From MSPOR6 sp964652195 (GTDB taxonomy: Bacteria; Poribacteria; WGA-4E; WGA-3G), in NCBI GenBank assembly GCA_964652195.1, contig CAZZBB010000010.1, forward strand, positions 1 through 64,000: a DNA stretch of 64,000 nucleotides, in the 5' to 3' direction. Within the stretch, counting starts at the first letter, position 1; every line of letters begins with the position of its first letter. The position numbers and the translations under genes were made by a program. Below the pieces are notes generated by a model. It searched no databases. It saw only the letters and a program-made list of their open reading frames with translations, and had not been told where the DNA came from. Shown here in pieces: positions 55,631-64,000 of the stretch.

Positions 55631-56335
55631 TTAGTATAAACTTTTAATTTGTCCCCAACGAATTAGTTTTTGTTGTGCATTTGGGTTTATTGACGCCGTG
55701 AAAACAAGGTCAGGAAGTCTGAATTCTTGTTCAGTATATCCTTTTGGTGCCCAAGCAATTTTATTTTCAAGTTGACCGTTATCAACATCATTATAGGCAA
55801 TGCAGAAACCAATAATAGTATCTTTACTTGCAAGTCCACCAAGTCGAAAACTGAGTTCACATGTTTGTCCATCGTTTCCCCAAGCAATAGCACTTAAAGG
55901 TCCTTTTAGTGCCCCTGACTCAGTACCAATTGGGATTTCATAGCGATTGAATTCATCTTTACCGTGATAATGTTGTAGATCAACATGAAGCACAAGGTGA
56001 TCTTGACGAAAGAGTTTAGATTGTTGTTTTTCGATCTGATCGTCTCTTAATCTTATAGCAATATATAAAAATCCACTTCGCCAGACAGCTTTAAAGGATC
56101 CAGTAAAATCATTAGATTCTTGCCACTGTCTACCATTCATAATATCTTGATCAAGTTTAGCAGGTAAGGCTTCATCCCATACGGGATCATCAAGGTATCC
56201 ATCAACAATAGGAGCAACCGAAACCAGTTCCGCATTGTATTGGAAATTTTCAAGATTTTCATCAGTGAGATGCCCTACGGCAAAGGACATAACTGTTAGC
56301 AACAAAACAATAGACAAAATAAACTGTTTTCGCAT
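55631..56335 (-). CDS. Exported CBM9-like protein; shared C-terminal motif
   Basis: 234 aa from ATG 56335, which has AAAGGAGG 8 bases upstream; the frame can be read to 56398 but then the signal peptide is not at the start. Signal peptide residues 1-20 (FILSIVLLLTVMSFAVG). The body resembles the CBM9/DOMON-type beta sandwich found in many sugar-binding exported proteins: VAPIVDGYLDDPVWDEALPA, FKAVWRSGFLYIAIRLRDDQ. The end NAQQKLIRWGQIKSLY carries the motif shared with 2468 and 20336. No catalytic domain. Confidence 0.8.
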   Translation of the reverse strand: MRKQFILSIVLLLTVMSFAVGHLTDENLENFQYNAELVSVAPIVDGYLDDPVWDEALPAKLDQDIMNGRQWQESNDFTGSFKAVWRSGFLYIAIRLRDDQIEKQQSKLFRQDHLVLHVDLQHYHGKDEFNRYEIPIGTESGALKGPLSAIAWGNDGQTCELSFRLGGLASKDTIIGFCIAYNDVDNGQLENKIAWAPKGYTEQEFRLPDLVFTASINPNAQQKLIRWGQIKSLY

Positions 56336-56398
56336 TCCATATTCCTCCTTTGGACATGAGTAATTGAAAGTGTAACATGCCATAAAGTGTTTTGTCAA

Positions 56399-57187
56399 CT
56401 GGAATTAAGACCATATAGGGTTATTTAGTTGTTGTTTCCTCGTATTATTTTGGCACATTTAACATCTATAGTTAACTGGCACAAGTCGTTATTATGAAAC
56501 CACCCTACCGTTCATGGGTGTAAAGTACATGCTTTCACAAGTAATTGTATACAATTCAGGTGTTATAACCACAATACTTAATTAAAAGTTGACATAGGAA
56601 TAGAATTAAGTAAATATACAAGGGAGTTGATAGTTATAGTATGTTTAATCCGAACAATATAAACGATTTCATGTCTAATGCCGTGGTATTTGACCAAGCC
56701 TTGAACACAGAAGAGGGGGTATGTAAAGTTTTTGGCATTAAAGCACTGGAAGGTATGTTCTTCGAATCACGATACGTTTTTAAGATCGGGGTTCGGAATC
56801 CCTCCTACAGAAGAGGAATAGAATCATATTTGACACACTTCTGCTAACAGGTTATATTAATGAAGTGTTAATAGTTGCCAATTGAGAAGTACTGTGCTGA
56901 AATTACAGAGCAATGAGGAAGTTGTTAATGCTATTTAGGTATGAATGGTAGTGTTCAGAATGCTTCAGGTATATAGGAATATTTAAATACAGTTGATATT
57001 AAGTAAAAAGTGTGTTATAATTTGCTGATTCAGTTTCAACATATTAACAATAGACATAAGCGGAACAGACATATCACTAATTAGGTTGTTTACGCAATTT
57101 TTCTAAGAATCTATCCTGAATGCATGCTATACTCTAAAGCATTGCTACAACCCGAAAAATATTAATAATGAAATTGAGGCGATAGGT
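56399..57187. other. Gap before ftsH with repeats and promoter
   Basis: About 790 bases. It holds the reading frame at 56641-56847 (probably not a gene because it contains a repeat), the GGGTATGTAAAGTTTTTGGC repeat (56717-56738), a GGGGTT-CGG-AATCCC hairpin with TCCTACAGAAGAG (56787-56815), and the ftsH promoter at 56993-57021. Confidence 0.6.
56993..57021 (+). promoter_or_regulatory. Promoter of ftsH
   Basis: TTGATA at 56993-56998, 17-base spacer, TATAAT at 57016-57021; leader about 165 bases to GTG 57188. Confidence 0.55.
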
Positions 57188-59074
57188 GTGAACAAGAACA
57201 CAAAAAACATGTTCGTGTGGTTTATTTTAGGCTTGGTAGTGGTGGTTGCTATCTACCAGCTTATTAATCGGAGCGATCAGGTTCAGGAATTGGCTACATC
57301 TGATTTCCATAATTATATTGAGCAGGGAAGCGCACTTTTTGATGGATACCTGATTCTTGATGACGAATGGATTGAAGGGAAGTTCAGCAAAGATTATTTA
57401 CCTACAATAAAGGAAGAATTGGGGTTGGAAAATGCATCAAATTGGAATGGTGCATTTAAATCCAGTCGTGATATCAGTGAAGATTATAAAATTCAGGAAA
57501 GACTGAAAGATAACGGAATAAGATACAATGCAAAACCAAACTCCAATTTTTCACAATGGCTCCTTATTTTCGGTACAACAATCGTTCCCTTATTAATATT
57601 TCTCGGTTTAATGATTTTCCTTTCTCGTCAGATGCAAGGAAGTGGAAACCGTGCGCTCTCTTTCGGTAAAAGTCGTGCCAAACTTCATTCAGAAAATGAA
57701 GCAAAAATCACATTTGAAGATGTCGCCGGTGTTGATGAAGCAAAAGAAGCACTTGAAGAAGTAATAGAGTTTCTTAAAGCACCAAGTAAGTTTAAACGAC
57801 TTGGTGGCACAATTCCAAAAGGCGTTTTGTTGGTTGGTCCTCCAGGCACAGGCAAAACAATGCTTGCCCAAGCAGTTGCAGGTGAAGCGGATGTCCCATT
57901 TTTTAGTATAAGTGGATCAGACTTTGTGGAAATGTTTGTTGGTGTTGGTGCCTCAAGAGTACGCGACCTATTTGAAACTGGCAAGAAAAACGCACCTTGT
58001 ATCATATTTATTGATGAACTTGATGCAGTTGGACGGCATCGTGGTGCTGGTATCGGTGGTGGACATGATGAACGCGAACAGACATTGAATCAACTCCTTG
58101 TTGAAATGCAAGGGTTTGAGGCTTCAGAAAACGTCATTCTGATTGCAGCCACAAACAGACCAGATGTTCTTGATCCGGCATTACTACGTCCAGGTCGGTT
58201 TGACCGTCAAATTATCGTAGATTTACCAGATGTCCGTGGTAGACAAGCCATACTTGCCGTTCATACGAAGCATCCTTATAAACTTTCAGATAATGTAAAT
58301 TTAGAGATATTGGCAAAAGCAACACCAGGATTCTCCGGGGCAGACCTAAAGAATATGGCAAACGAAGCTGCACTGCTTGCTGCAAGACAAGATAAAGACA
58401 TGATTGATATGAGCTGCTTTGATGAAGCCAAAGACCGTGTACTCATGGGACCAGAACGACGAAGTTTAGTCATTAGTGATGAAGAACGGCGCATTACTGC
58501 ATACCATGAAGCAGGCCATGCTCTTATGTTGCATTTTGTGCCAGAAAGTGATCCTAATTATAAGTGCACAATCGTCCCGCGTGGGAGAGCACTCGGTGTA
58601 ACTGCTAAACTTCCGCTTGAAGAACGTCATAACCTCAACAAGAAAGGTCTCCTTGCACATATTATCTTCGCATTAGGTGGTCGGGTTGCCGAAGAGATAA
58701 TCTTTGGAGATCAAACAACCGGGGCCCAAAACGATTTTGAACAAGCCACACATCTCGCACGCAGAATGGTCACACAATGGGGTATGAGTACGTTGGGACC
58801 ATTGACTTATGGTCGAAGAGACGAGCAGGTATTCCTGGGCAAAGAATTGGCTGTTCACCAAGATTATAGTGAACAAACAGCGATCGCAATTGATAAAGCA
58901 GTTTATGATATTGTCATGGAATGTTACGAAAAGGCAAGAGAGATAATAGAGACGAACCTTGATGGCTTGAAACATTTGGCAGATGCCTTATTAGAACACG
59001 AAACTTTGATTACTGAAGAAATAGAAGAGATCCTCGGTCCCCGACCACAGTTACCAGCAAAACCCCTTACATGA
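57188..59074 (+). CDS. ftsH: ATP-dependent zinc metalloprotease FtsH
   Basis: 628 aa, GTG start. Two N-terminal transmembrane helices (8-26 and about 118-140) flank a periplasmic part. AAA ATPase: Walker A GPPGTGKT, Walker B IIFIDELDAVG, the SRH with RPGRFDRQI. The zinc protease site is HEAGHALM, with a D in the third metal ligand region. It degrades membrane and regulatory proteins. First gene of an ftsH-folP-acpS run, overlapping folP by 4 bases. Confidence 0.96.
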   Translation: MNKNTKNMFVWFILGLVVVVAIYQLINRSDQVQELATSDFHNYIEQGSALFDGYLILDDEWIEGKFSKDYLPTIKEELGLENASNWNGAFKSSRDISEDYKIQERLKDNGIRYNAKPNSNFSQWLLIFGTTIVPLLIFLGLMIFLSRQMQGSGNRALSFGKSRAKLHSENEAKITFEDVAGVDEAKEALEEVIEFLKAPSKFKRLGGTIPKGVLLVGPPGTGKTMLAQAVAGEADVPFFSISGSDFVEMFVGVGASRVRDLFETGKKNAPCIIFIDELDAVGRHRGAGIGGGHDEREQTLNQLLVEMQGFEASENVILIAATNRPDVLDPALLRPGRFDRQIIVDLPDVRGRQAILAVHTKHPYKLSDNVNLEILAKATPGFSGADLKNMANEAALLAARQDKDMIDMSCFDEAKDRVLMGPERRSLVISDEERRITAYHEAGHALMLHFVPESDPNYKCTIVPRGRALGVTAKLPLEERHNLNKKGLLAHIIFALGGRVAEEIIFGDQTTGAQNDFEQATHLARRMVTQWGMSTLGPLTYGRRDEQVFLGKELAVHQDYSEQTAIAIDKAVYDIVMECYEKAREIIETNLDGLKHLADALLEHETLITEEIEEILGPRPQLPAKPLT

Positions 59075-59898
59075 TATGCCGAGGCATACAAATCCCTTTT
59101 GACGGACACACCCATATTATGGGTGTTCTAAACGTTACCCCTGATTCATTTTCCGATGGTGGTGCATACCAAGATGTCAACACTGCTATTACACATGCCA
59201 AAAACATGGTTGCCGATGGTGCTACGATTATTGATATCGGTGGGGAGTCATCAAGACCCGGAGCAGAACCAGTTCCGGAAGACGTAGAATTGGATCGCGT
59301 GTTACCTGTTATACACGCACTTGTTTCTGAAAAACTGGACGTTCCAATTTCTATTGACACAACTAAAGCATCTGTCGCACAATATGCGCTTGAAGCCGGT
59401 GCTCATATTATCAATGATATAACTGCACTTCATGGCGATAACGCTATGGCACAGGTCGCAGCGGATATGGAAGCAGGTGTAATTCTAATGCATATGAAGG
59501 GGACACCCCATACGATGCAAAAGACAGCACACTATCAGGATGTTATAAAAGAAATATATGAATCATTGGAGAATTGGATTACAAAGGCAACACAAAAAGG
59601 TATTCATCCAGATCGAATTATTGTTGATCCTGGCATTGGATTTGGAAAAACGACTGAACAAAATATACTAATTTTAAAGCACCTCAACGACTTCAACCGT
59701 CTAAACAAACCGATATTAATCGGTACATCTCGGAAATCCTTTATCGGTAATCTGTTAGATCTTCCTGTCACACAAAGACTTGAAGGTTCTCTGGCAACAG
59801 TGTGTTGGGCAATTACCAAAGGCGTAAATATCGTGCGTGTTCATGATGTAAAAGCAACTGCCCGCGTAGCACGGATCACAGATATCCTATACCAATAA
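59071..59898 (+). CDS. folP: Dihydropteroate synthase
   Basis: 275 aa TIM barrel. MGVLNVTPDSFSDGG, IDIGGESSRPGA, SIDTTKASVA and DPGIGFGKT identify it. It joins pABA to a pterin diphosphate in folate synthesis. Overlap ATGA with ftsH implies co-translation. Confidence 0.95.
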   Translation: MICRGIQIPFDGHTHIMGVLNVTPDSFSDGGAYQDVNTAITHAKNMVADGATIIDIGGESSRPGAEPVPEDVELDRVLPVIHALVSEKLDVPISIDTTKASVAQYALEAGAHIINDITALHGDNAMAQVAADMEAGVILMHMKGTPHTMQKTAHYQDVIKEIYESLENWITKATQKGIHPDRIIVDPGIGFGKTTEQNILILKHLNDFNRLNKPILIGTSRKSFIGNLLDLPVTQRLEGSLATVCWAITKGVNIVRVHDVKATARVARITDILYQ

Positions 59899-59915
59899 AT
59901 TAAGCTCATAAATTG

Positions 59916-60308
59916 ATGCTCCAACAAACAATTCAAGGAATCGGTATTGATATTATAGAGGTAGAACGGATAAAAAAACTGTCTATCCGATGGGGGAGTA
60001 AATTTGAGAACCGCGTCTATACCACCCAAGAACTCGAATATTGTGGAAATACACAGACACGGTATGCACGGCTCGCTGCTCGTTTTGCTGCAAAAGAAGC
60101 TACCCTTAAAGCGTTGGGAACAGGACTAATAGATGGAATGTATTGGCAGGATGTAGAAATTTGTGCGAATGCTGATGGTAAACCTATGCTCGTATTACAC
60201 GGCAAGGTAAGACAATATGCAGCAGAACTCGGTATAGTGACTACCTTTGTAAGTCTATCCCATGCTATAGATTACGCCGTGGCACAAGTAACACTTTGTT
60301 CTGGTTAA
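59916..60308 (+). CDS. acpS: Holo-[acyl-carrier-protein] synthase
   Basis: 130 aa from ATG 59916; an in-frame TTG lies just before. IGIDIIEVERI and RFAAKEATLKALGTGL are the two magnesium and CoA binding motifs. It adds phosphopantetheine to ACP. 17 bases after folP. Confidence 0.93.
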   Translation: MLQQTIQGIGIDIIEVERIKKLSIRWGSKFENRVYTTQELEYCGNTQTRYARLAARFAAKEATLKALGTGLIDGMYWQDVEICANADGKPMLVLHGKVRQYAAELGIVTTFVSLSHAIDYAVAQVTLCSG

Positions 60309-60495
60309 TTAAAATTGTGATGAAAACTGCATATAAATTCATCTAACACCAGTATACTATTCTTATAGGGAATTATGGAAATAATTGATATTAATTGAAA
60401 AACTGATGAAAACTTGCCCTGAATATTTCATACGTTCAGTTTGAATATTAATAGCAACATAGGTTAACATAATATCCCGTGGAGATTGATACACA

Positions 60496-61650
60496 ATGAA
60501 AAGCATACTGGAATACCTACATAACAGTTTTATGTCAATCAAGATAATTCAAACCCAGTTTTTTATTAGCACTTTGTGTGCTCTTTTCTGTTTAATGTTC
60601 CTAAATTGGACTGTCATTGCAGAAGACACCGCCTCAGATGCAGATAGATTTTTGAAGCGGCTACAAGGGGCAGAATACCGTGGTATGGGTGGGAGTTTCG
60701 TTGGTGTTGCCGATGGGGCAAATGCAATCGGGAACAATCCAGCCGGCATTAACTCAGGAACAGGAGATAGGTTTATCATTAATATGACCCGTTTTCCACA
60801 TACAGTTGTCTTACTTTCTAAGACGAATGAAACAGAGAAGTATGAGGATTATAGCCGATATGAACAGAATGCCTCCGGTATTGAAACATTGAATTGGGCA
60901 TTTCCAATGGGTAAACTTGGAACTCTGGGATTTGCTTTCTCCTTAGCACACGAAGGGTCGTTTCGTCGTGTGAACCATCAAGGAAAAGCAATTAACAGTT
61001 TCCCAGAAAATAACCTTGCTATCGGATTCGGTTACGGTTTAAACTGTTTTAAAGGCACAACTGTCGGATTAGATGCTAAATGGATACGTTCAAAAGTTAC
61101 GGATACCTCTGGAACCGAACATCTTGGACGAGGTTATGCATATAATATAGGTATGATTCAACAATTTGGGAAGGCATTTCAGATAGGTATCGTCGTGCGT
61201 AATTTAAGTAATGGCCTATCATTTATAGATCCAAATGTACCAGATAAGATTCGTCGTGATGTTATTGCAGGTATAACCTATCAATACGATATTTCAAACA
61301 TAGCTTTACGGATAGGGTTGGATTTACATCCGCCATTTACCGATGGTATTCGAGCTAACATTGGTACAGAGATATGGTATCATAATCGTATCGGTGTTAG
61401 AATTGGATACTTAAGAGACACGGAAAAACGATCTGCATCGGTATATCTTTTGGAAGATGCAATTTTTGAAATGGAAGAACGTACATGGAAGGCAGTAGGT
61501 ATTTCCTTTGGGATTGGTGTAAGAGCAGGGAACATCACATTAAATGGCGCATATACGCCAGAATATAAACCTACAAAATCTGATGATGAACGTCTCCATA
61601 TTGTTCAAGGCACAGCAGTTTATACATTCTCAATAGAACAGGCATTCTAA
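60496..61650 (+). CDS. UPF0164/PorV-like outer-membrane beta-barrel protein
   Basis: 384 aa. Signal peptide with a long N-part (residues 1-42, cleavage near VIA-ED). Then the UPF0164 pattern: YRGMGGSFVGVADGANAIGNNPAG, followed by amphipathic strands (LGFAFSLAHEGSF, VGLDAKWIRSKV, IRANIGTEIWYHNRIGVRIGY) to the final strand. FadL/PorV/PorQ-like barrels have such an N-terminus. It is evidence for an outer membrane. Role unknown, perhaps transport or secretion. Confidence 0.82.
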   Translation: MKSILEYLHNSFMSIKIIQTQFFISTLCALFCLMFLNWTVIAEDTASDADRFLKRLQGAEYRGMGGSFVGVADGANAIGNNPAGINSGTGDRFIINMTRFPHTVVLLSKTNETEKYEDYSRYEQNASGIETLNWAFPMGKLGTLGFAFSLAHEGSFRRVNHQGKAINSFPENNLAIGFGYGLNCFKGTTVGLDAKWIRSKVTDTSGTEHLGRGYAYNIGMIQQFGKAFQIGIVVRNLSNGLSFIDPNVPDKIRRDVIAGITYQYDISNIALRIGLDLHPPFTDGIRANIGTEIWYHNRIGVRIGYLRDTEKRSASVYLLEDAIFEMEERTWKAVGISFGIGVRAGNITLNGAYTPEYKPTKSDDERLHIVQGTAVYTFSIEQAF

Positions 61651-61716
61651 ATACTTCAAGACAATAATTGAGGGTGTTAATTGTAATACCGTTTCTGATA
61701 ATTAAAGTCTCTTTAA

Positions 61717-61741
61717 TGTAGCATAAACTTTTAGTTTGTGC
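61717..61741. repeat. TGTAGCATAAACT hairpin copy
   Basis: Third copy of the TGTAGCATAAACT...AGTTTGTGC hairpin, otherwise at 27370-27398 and 50772-50803; here the right arm ends early. The gap 61651-61909 has no gene. ATGGTATAATAATC at about 61794-61807 recurs at about 3393-3406. Confidence 0.6.
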
Positions 61742-61909
61742 GGTATTTCAAGACATGCTTAACAACAGTTCATGGGATAAACATTTATAGAATGGTATAA
61801 TAATCATACTACGTGTGCCATCGATTTTAAAAGTATGAATCACCCTCAAATCAGTACAGACTCATCATTGTAATTAAGGTCATTGTCTAAATTTAGCAAA
61901 TTGTGTAAT

Positions 61910-62506
61910 ATGTCAGATAGATATAAAACAATTAAGGGAATTGCATCGGCAAAACATGTAGCGAAAAAATCACGGTTTTTAGCAGAAGCAAGGTCAGTAG
62001 ACAATCGGGATAAAGTGAAAAAAATCGTTGCTGATGTTAAGAGTCGTATACCACAAGCTACACATTATTGCTATGCTTATAGTATCGGAAATGAAGAAGA
62101 AAAACTGGAATACACATCAGATGCAGGTGAACCAACACACTCAGCCGGTCCACCTATACTGGCTGCGATACAGGCAAACGAATTGTTAAATATAATAATC
62201 GTTGTTGCTCGGTATTATGGAGGAATAAATCTTGGAATCGGAGGATTGATTCGTGCTTATGGGGCATGTGCCCGCGCATGCCTTGAAAATGCAACTTTAG
62301 AAACACGGATTAAATATAAGGAATTACATGTAGATGTTCCTTACACTCAAATAGGAACAGTTGTAACATTGTGTAAACGTATGGGAGGACAGGTCAAAAC
62401 AATAAATTACGAACCAAACCCAAACATACAAATACAGATAAAGGAAAAACAGTTGGAAAGTATTCAGGTACAGCTCCAAAGCATTGGAATTACACCAAGG
62501 TATTAA
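61910..62506 (+). CDS. YigZ/IMPACT family protein
   Basis: 198 aa from ATG 61910. KKSRFLAEARSVDN, HYCYAYSIG, EYTSDAGEPTHSAGPPIL and VVARYYGGINLGIGGLIRAYG identify the family, whose members bind ribosomes or nucleotides in ways that are not well known. The C-terminal ferredoxin-like domain is present. The frame can be read to TTG 61883, which has no ribosome site. Followed by the GcvH-like gene after 18 bases. Confidence 0.88.
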   Translation: MSDRYKTIKGIASAKHVAKKSRFLAEARSVDNRDKVKKIVADVKSRIPQATHYCYAYSIGNEEEKLEYTSDAGEPTHSAGPPILAAIQANELLNIIIVVARYYGGINLGIGGLIRAYGACARACLENATLETRIKYKELHVDVPYTQIGTVVTLCKRMGGQVKTINYEPNPNIQIQIKEKQLESIQVQLQSIGITPRY

Positions 62507-62524
62507 ATTTCGGAGGAATACACG

Positions 62525-62956
62525 TTGAGCACAGTGAAATATACAACTACACATGAATGGATTGAAGTCGTTGGTACAGATGGAACTATTGGTATTACAG
62601 AGCGAGCCCAGCTAATTTATGGTGAAATTATTTTTATTGATATTTCACCTGAACAAGAATGTGAACAAGGAGAGATTATAGGAAGAATTGAAACTGAAAC
62701 CGGAGGAAACTTCTATCTTTACGCACCTGTCGCTGGAGAAATATACGAAGTAAATACAGCTCTGGAAGAAGATATTGACCTGATAAATAATGTGCCGGAA
62801 AACGATGGTTGGATATGTAAAATATACATTGATAATCTGAGTGAACTTGATTCACTCATGAATTTATCCGATTATGAAGACTATGAAGAAGATGAAATTG
62901 ATGAAGGTGAATATTTACCTGAGACAGATTTTTTTGAGAATATTGACGACTATTGA
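62525..62956 (+). CDS. GcvH-like protein lacking the lipoyl lysine
   Basis: 143 aa, TTG start with GGAGG 9 bases upstream. The glycine cleavage H-protein fold is plain: TTHEWIEVVGTDGTIGITERAQ, LYAPVAGEIYEVN, and NNVPENDGWICKI. In true GcvH the lipoylated lysine is in the ESVKA-like loop; here residues 56-62 are E-T-E-T-G-G-N with no lysine, plus one extra residue in the loop. A very acidic C-terminal tail follows (residues 117-143). No gcvT or gcvP is in the window. It cannot carry lipoate at the normal site and probably has another function. Confidence 0.78.
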   Translation: MSTVKYTTTHEWIEVVGTDGTIGITERAQLIYGEIIFIDISPEQECEQGEIIGRIETETGGNFYLYAPVAGEIYEVNTALEEDIDLINNVPENDGWICKIYIDNLSELDSLMNLSDYEDYEEDEIDEGEYLPETDFFENIDDY

Positions 62957-63885
62957 TTACTGGTAGAGGCAATAAAAATACGACGGACAATCCGTTGTTT
63001 TGGAACTGGAATTACAGTTTCTACAGTATATCCTAAGTCATTGAGTGGCTTGCTTAGGTCACGAATATCAATAAAAGCTGCTTTTGGCGCACGGGTTCGT
63101 AGGTTAGCAAGGATTTCTGTAGCTGCTTCCGTATCTTTCACAAGACTTATACCGTAAGGTAAATCTGTAGCAACTGCATCAAATTGTCCTGTAACTGTTC
63201 TTGCATCTTCTAATTTGATTTTTGCCCTAAGACCGAAGTGGTACAGATTTTTGGTTGTTGCCCCAATCATGCGAGGGTTATTATCCGATCCTGATGCTTG
63301 AAGTCCACTATGTGCCGCAGACATTACAATTGTCCCCGTTCCACAACAAGGGTCTAAAATATGCTCACCAGGACCAGCTACAAGGTTGACGAGGACGCGT
63401 GCCAGTCTAGCCGGTAGCGAACTGGAAGTTGTATGAGGGCGGTGGTCATGCGCCATCCACATGCCATCAGATTCAGATAGCAAACGGCCGAACCATATCT
63501 TTTCGGAGGTAATCACGGTTGAAAATACGACTCGCGGACAGGATAAATTGGGTTTTCCATCGATCAAACTTCCTATCTGACTGGCTAAAGTCATTGAGTT
63601 TATATTCAAACTCTTCGGCTTTTTAATCACTGATACGCGAAATCCGTCTTCATATAAATTTGCTGCTTTGATGTATGTACAGAGTTCCTCAACACTTGAC
63701 GTAGAAAAGAGGACTTGTATACAACTTTTGAGATAAGCACCTCTACATACATTGACACAAGTGTCTGAAACTGTGATACCATACTCATTTGGTGCATTCC
63801 CTGTTAATGCCACTGATTCTGCTGATGCAAGTTCGGTGAGTTGCGACGGAATCGCTACAAGATAGAGATACTCTTGAGTTGCCAT
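62950..63885 (-). CDS. Trm11/THUMP-type SAM-dependent RNA methyltransferase
   Basis: 312 aa from ATG 63885, or 63894; the frame goes on to 63921. The C-terminal methyltransferase domain has DPCCGTGTIVMSA (SAM site) and TDLPYG (catalytic motif IV of the N2-guanosine type). The N-terminal part is a degenerate THUMP-like region. It probably modifies tRNA guanine. Convergent with the GcvH-like gene, with a 7-base overlap at the 3' ends. Confidence 0.82.
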   Translation of the reverse strand: MATQEYLYLVAIPSQLTELASAESVALTGNAPNEYGITVSDTCVNVCRGAYLKSCIQVLFSTSSVEELCTYIKAANLYEDGFRVSVIKKPKSLNINSMTLASQIGSLIDGKPNLSCPRVVFSTVITSEKIWFGRLLSESDGMWMAHDHRPHTTSSSLPARLARVLVNLVAGPGEHILDPCCGTGTIVMSAAHSGLQASGSDNNPRMIGATTKNLYHFGLRAKIKLEDARTVTGQFDAVATDLPYGISLVKDTEAATEILANLRTRAPKAAFIDIRDLSKPLNDLGYTVETVIPVPKQRIVRRIFIASTSNQ

Positions 63886-63938
63886 ATTAGTCATAATACC
63901 ATAAACATAAAGAAATAACAATTTTAGAAAGGAAAAGC

Positions 63939-64000
63939 ATGGTACCAGAAACTGAAAAAATCAGAATTGGACATAGTCCAGATTCTGATGATGCCTTCAT
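63939..64000 (+). CDS. MqnA/MqnD-family protein, 5' part only
   Basis: The first 20 codons read MVPETEKIRIGHSPDSDDAF, the start pattern of the MqnA/MqnD/SBP family (the futalosine menaquinone route, or related binding proteins). AAAGGA lies 5-6 bases upstream of ATG 63939. Cut by the window end, so the exact role cannot be assigned. Confidence 0.65.
   Translation, partial: MVPETEKIRIGHSPDSDDAF

Noticed and set aside
56783..56815. GGGGTTCGGAATCCC, recalling a tRNA T-arm
   Set aside because: No acceptor or anticodon stem could be fitted around it, and the same form is repeated elsewhere as a hairpin repeat.
56641..56847. Open frame of 68 codons before ftsH
   Set aside because: Contains two dispersed repeats, GTATGTAAAGTTTTTGGC and the GGGGTTCGGAATCCC hairpin, and has no close ribosome site; likely not a gene.

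Overview
The window is AT-rich and comes from a Gram-negative-type (diderm) bacterium. It has an outer-membrane beta-barrel gene, several lipoprotein signal peptides and periplasm-facing sensor domains. The gene mix suggests a Candidatus Poribacteria-like lineage: several Gfo/Idh/MocA dehydrogenases and enolase-superfamily enzymes, long WD40 proteins, ECF sigma factors fused to beta-propellers, a DUF1854/ABC exporter pair, and many short hairpin repeats ending in CCTACAGAAGAG-like tails. That assignment is inferred from gene content; no rRNA or tRNA gene was seen.

Layout. 0.2-8.2 kb: carbohydrate metabolism (PfkB kinase, two Gfo/Idh/MocA oxidoreductases, SDR epimerase, acetyl-xylan-esterase-like hydrolase), an exported protein and an exopolysaccharide priming transferase. 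8.2-18.4 kb: a long minus-strand Fe-S assembly run reading sufC-sufB-sufD-glutaredoxin-like-(156-aa protein)-(Uma2)-sufS-sufU-Rieske-sufT-(small ORF)-(MazE-like)-mazF-DUF971-rhodanese-zinc ribbon. Accessory genes (Uma2, toxin-antitoxin) sit inside it. 18.5-29.1 kb: moaA, small exported and membrane proteins, a DUF4159/DUF1854/ABC-exporter operon, an enolase-superfamily dehydratase and a UMF1-type MFS transporter. 29.3-36.7 kb: a plus-strand run of two large WD40 proteins and two C-type-lectin-fold proteins, mostly exported. 36.8-42.8 kb: miaA, mnmA, another enolase-superfamily enzyme and two tandem paralogous HEAT-repeat lipoproteins. 42.8-44.2 kb: a gene-free, repeat-rich island.

44.2-53.9 kb is the most unusual part. 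Three tandem paralogues each encode an ECF sigma factor (regions 2 and 4), one transmembrane helix, and a very large Asp-box (BNR/sortilin-like) beta-propeller. The output half is nearly identical in the three, while the propellers differ. Each gene has the same ECF-type promoter candidate, AACC (GACC in one)-N17-CGTC (TGTC in one), 46-50 bases before its start, which suggests autoregulation. The middle copy has a one-base frameshift near its 3' end. 54.2-64 kb: a DUF1573 protein, an exported CBM9-like protein, ftsH-folP-acpS, a UPF0164/PorV-like barrel, a YigZ-family protein, a GcvH-like protein without the lipoyl lysine, a Trm11-type methyltransferase, and the start of an MqnA/MqnD-family gene.

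The points that look least described are the membrane-tethered sigma-propeller family with its shared promoter, a C-terminal motif (KL-x3-W[AG]-x-[LVI]-K) shared by three unrelated exported proteins, a MazE-like antitoxin with no DNA-binding domain and a duplicated toxin-binding segment, and the hairpin repeats with variable stems but a constant tail.
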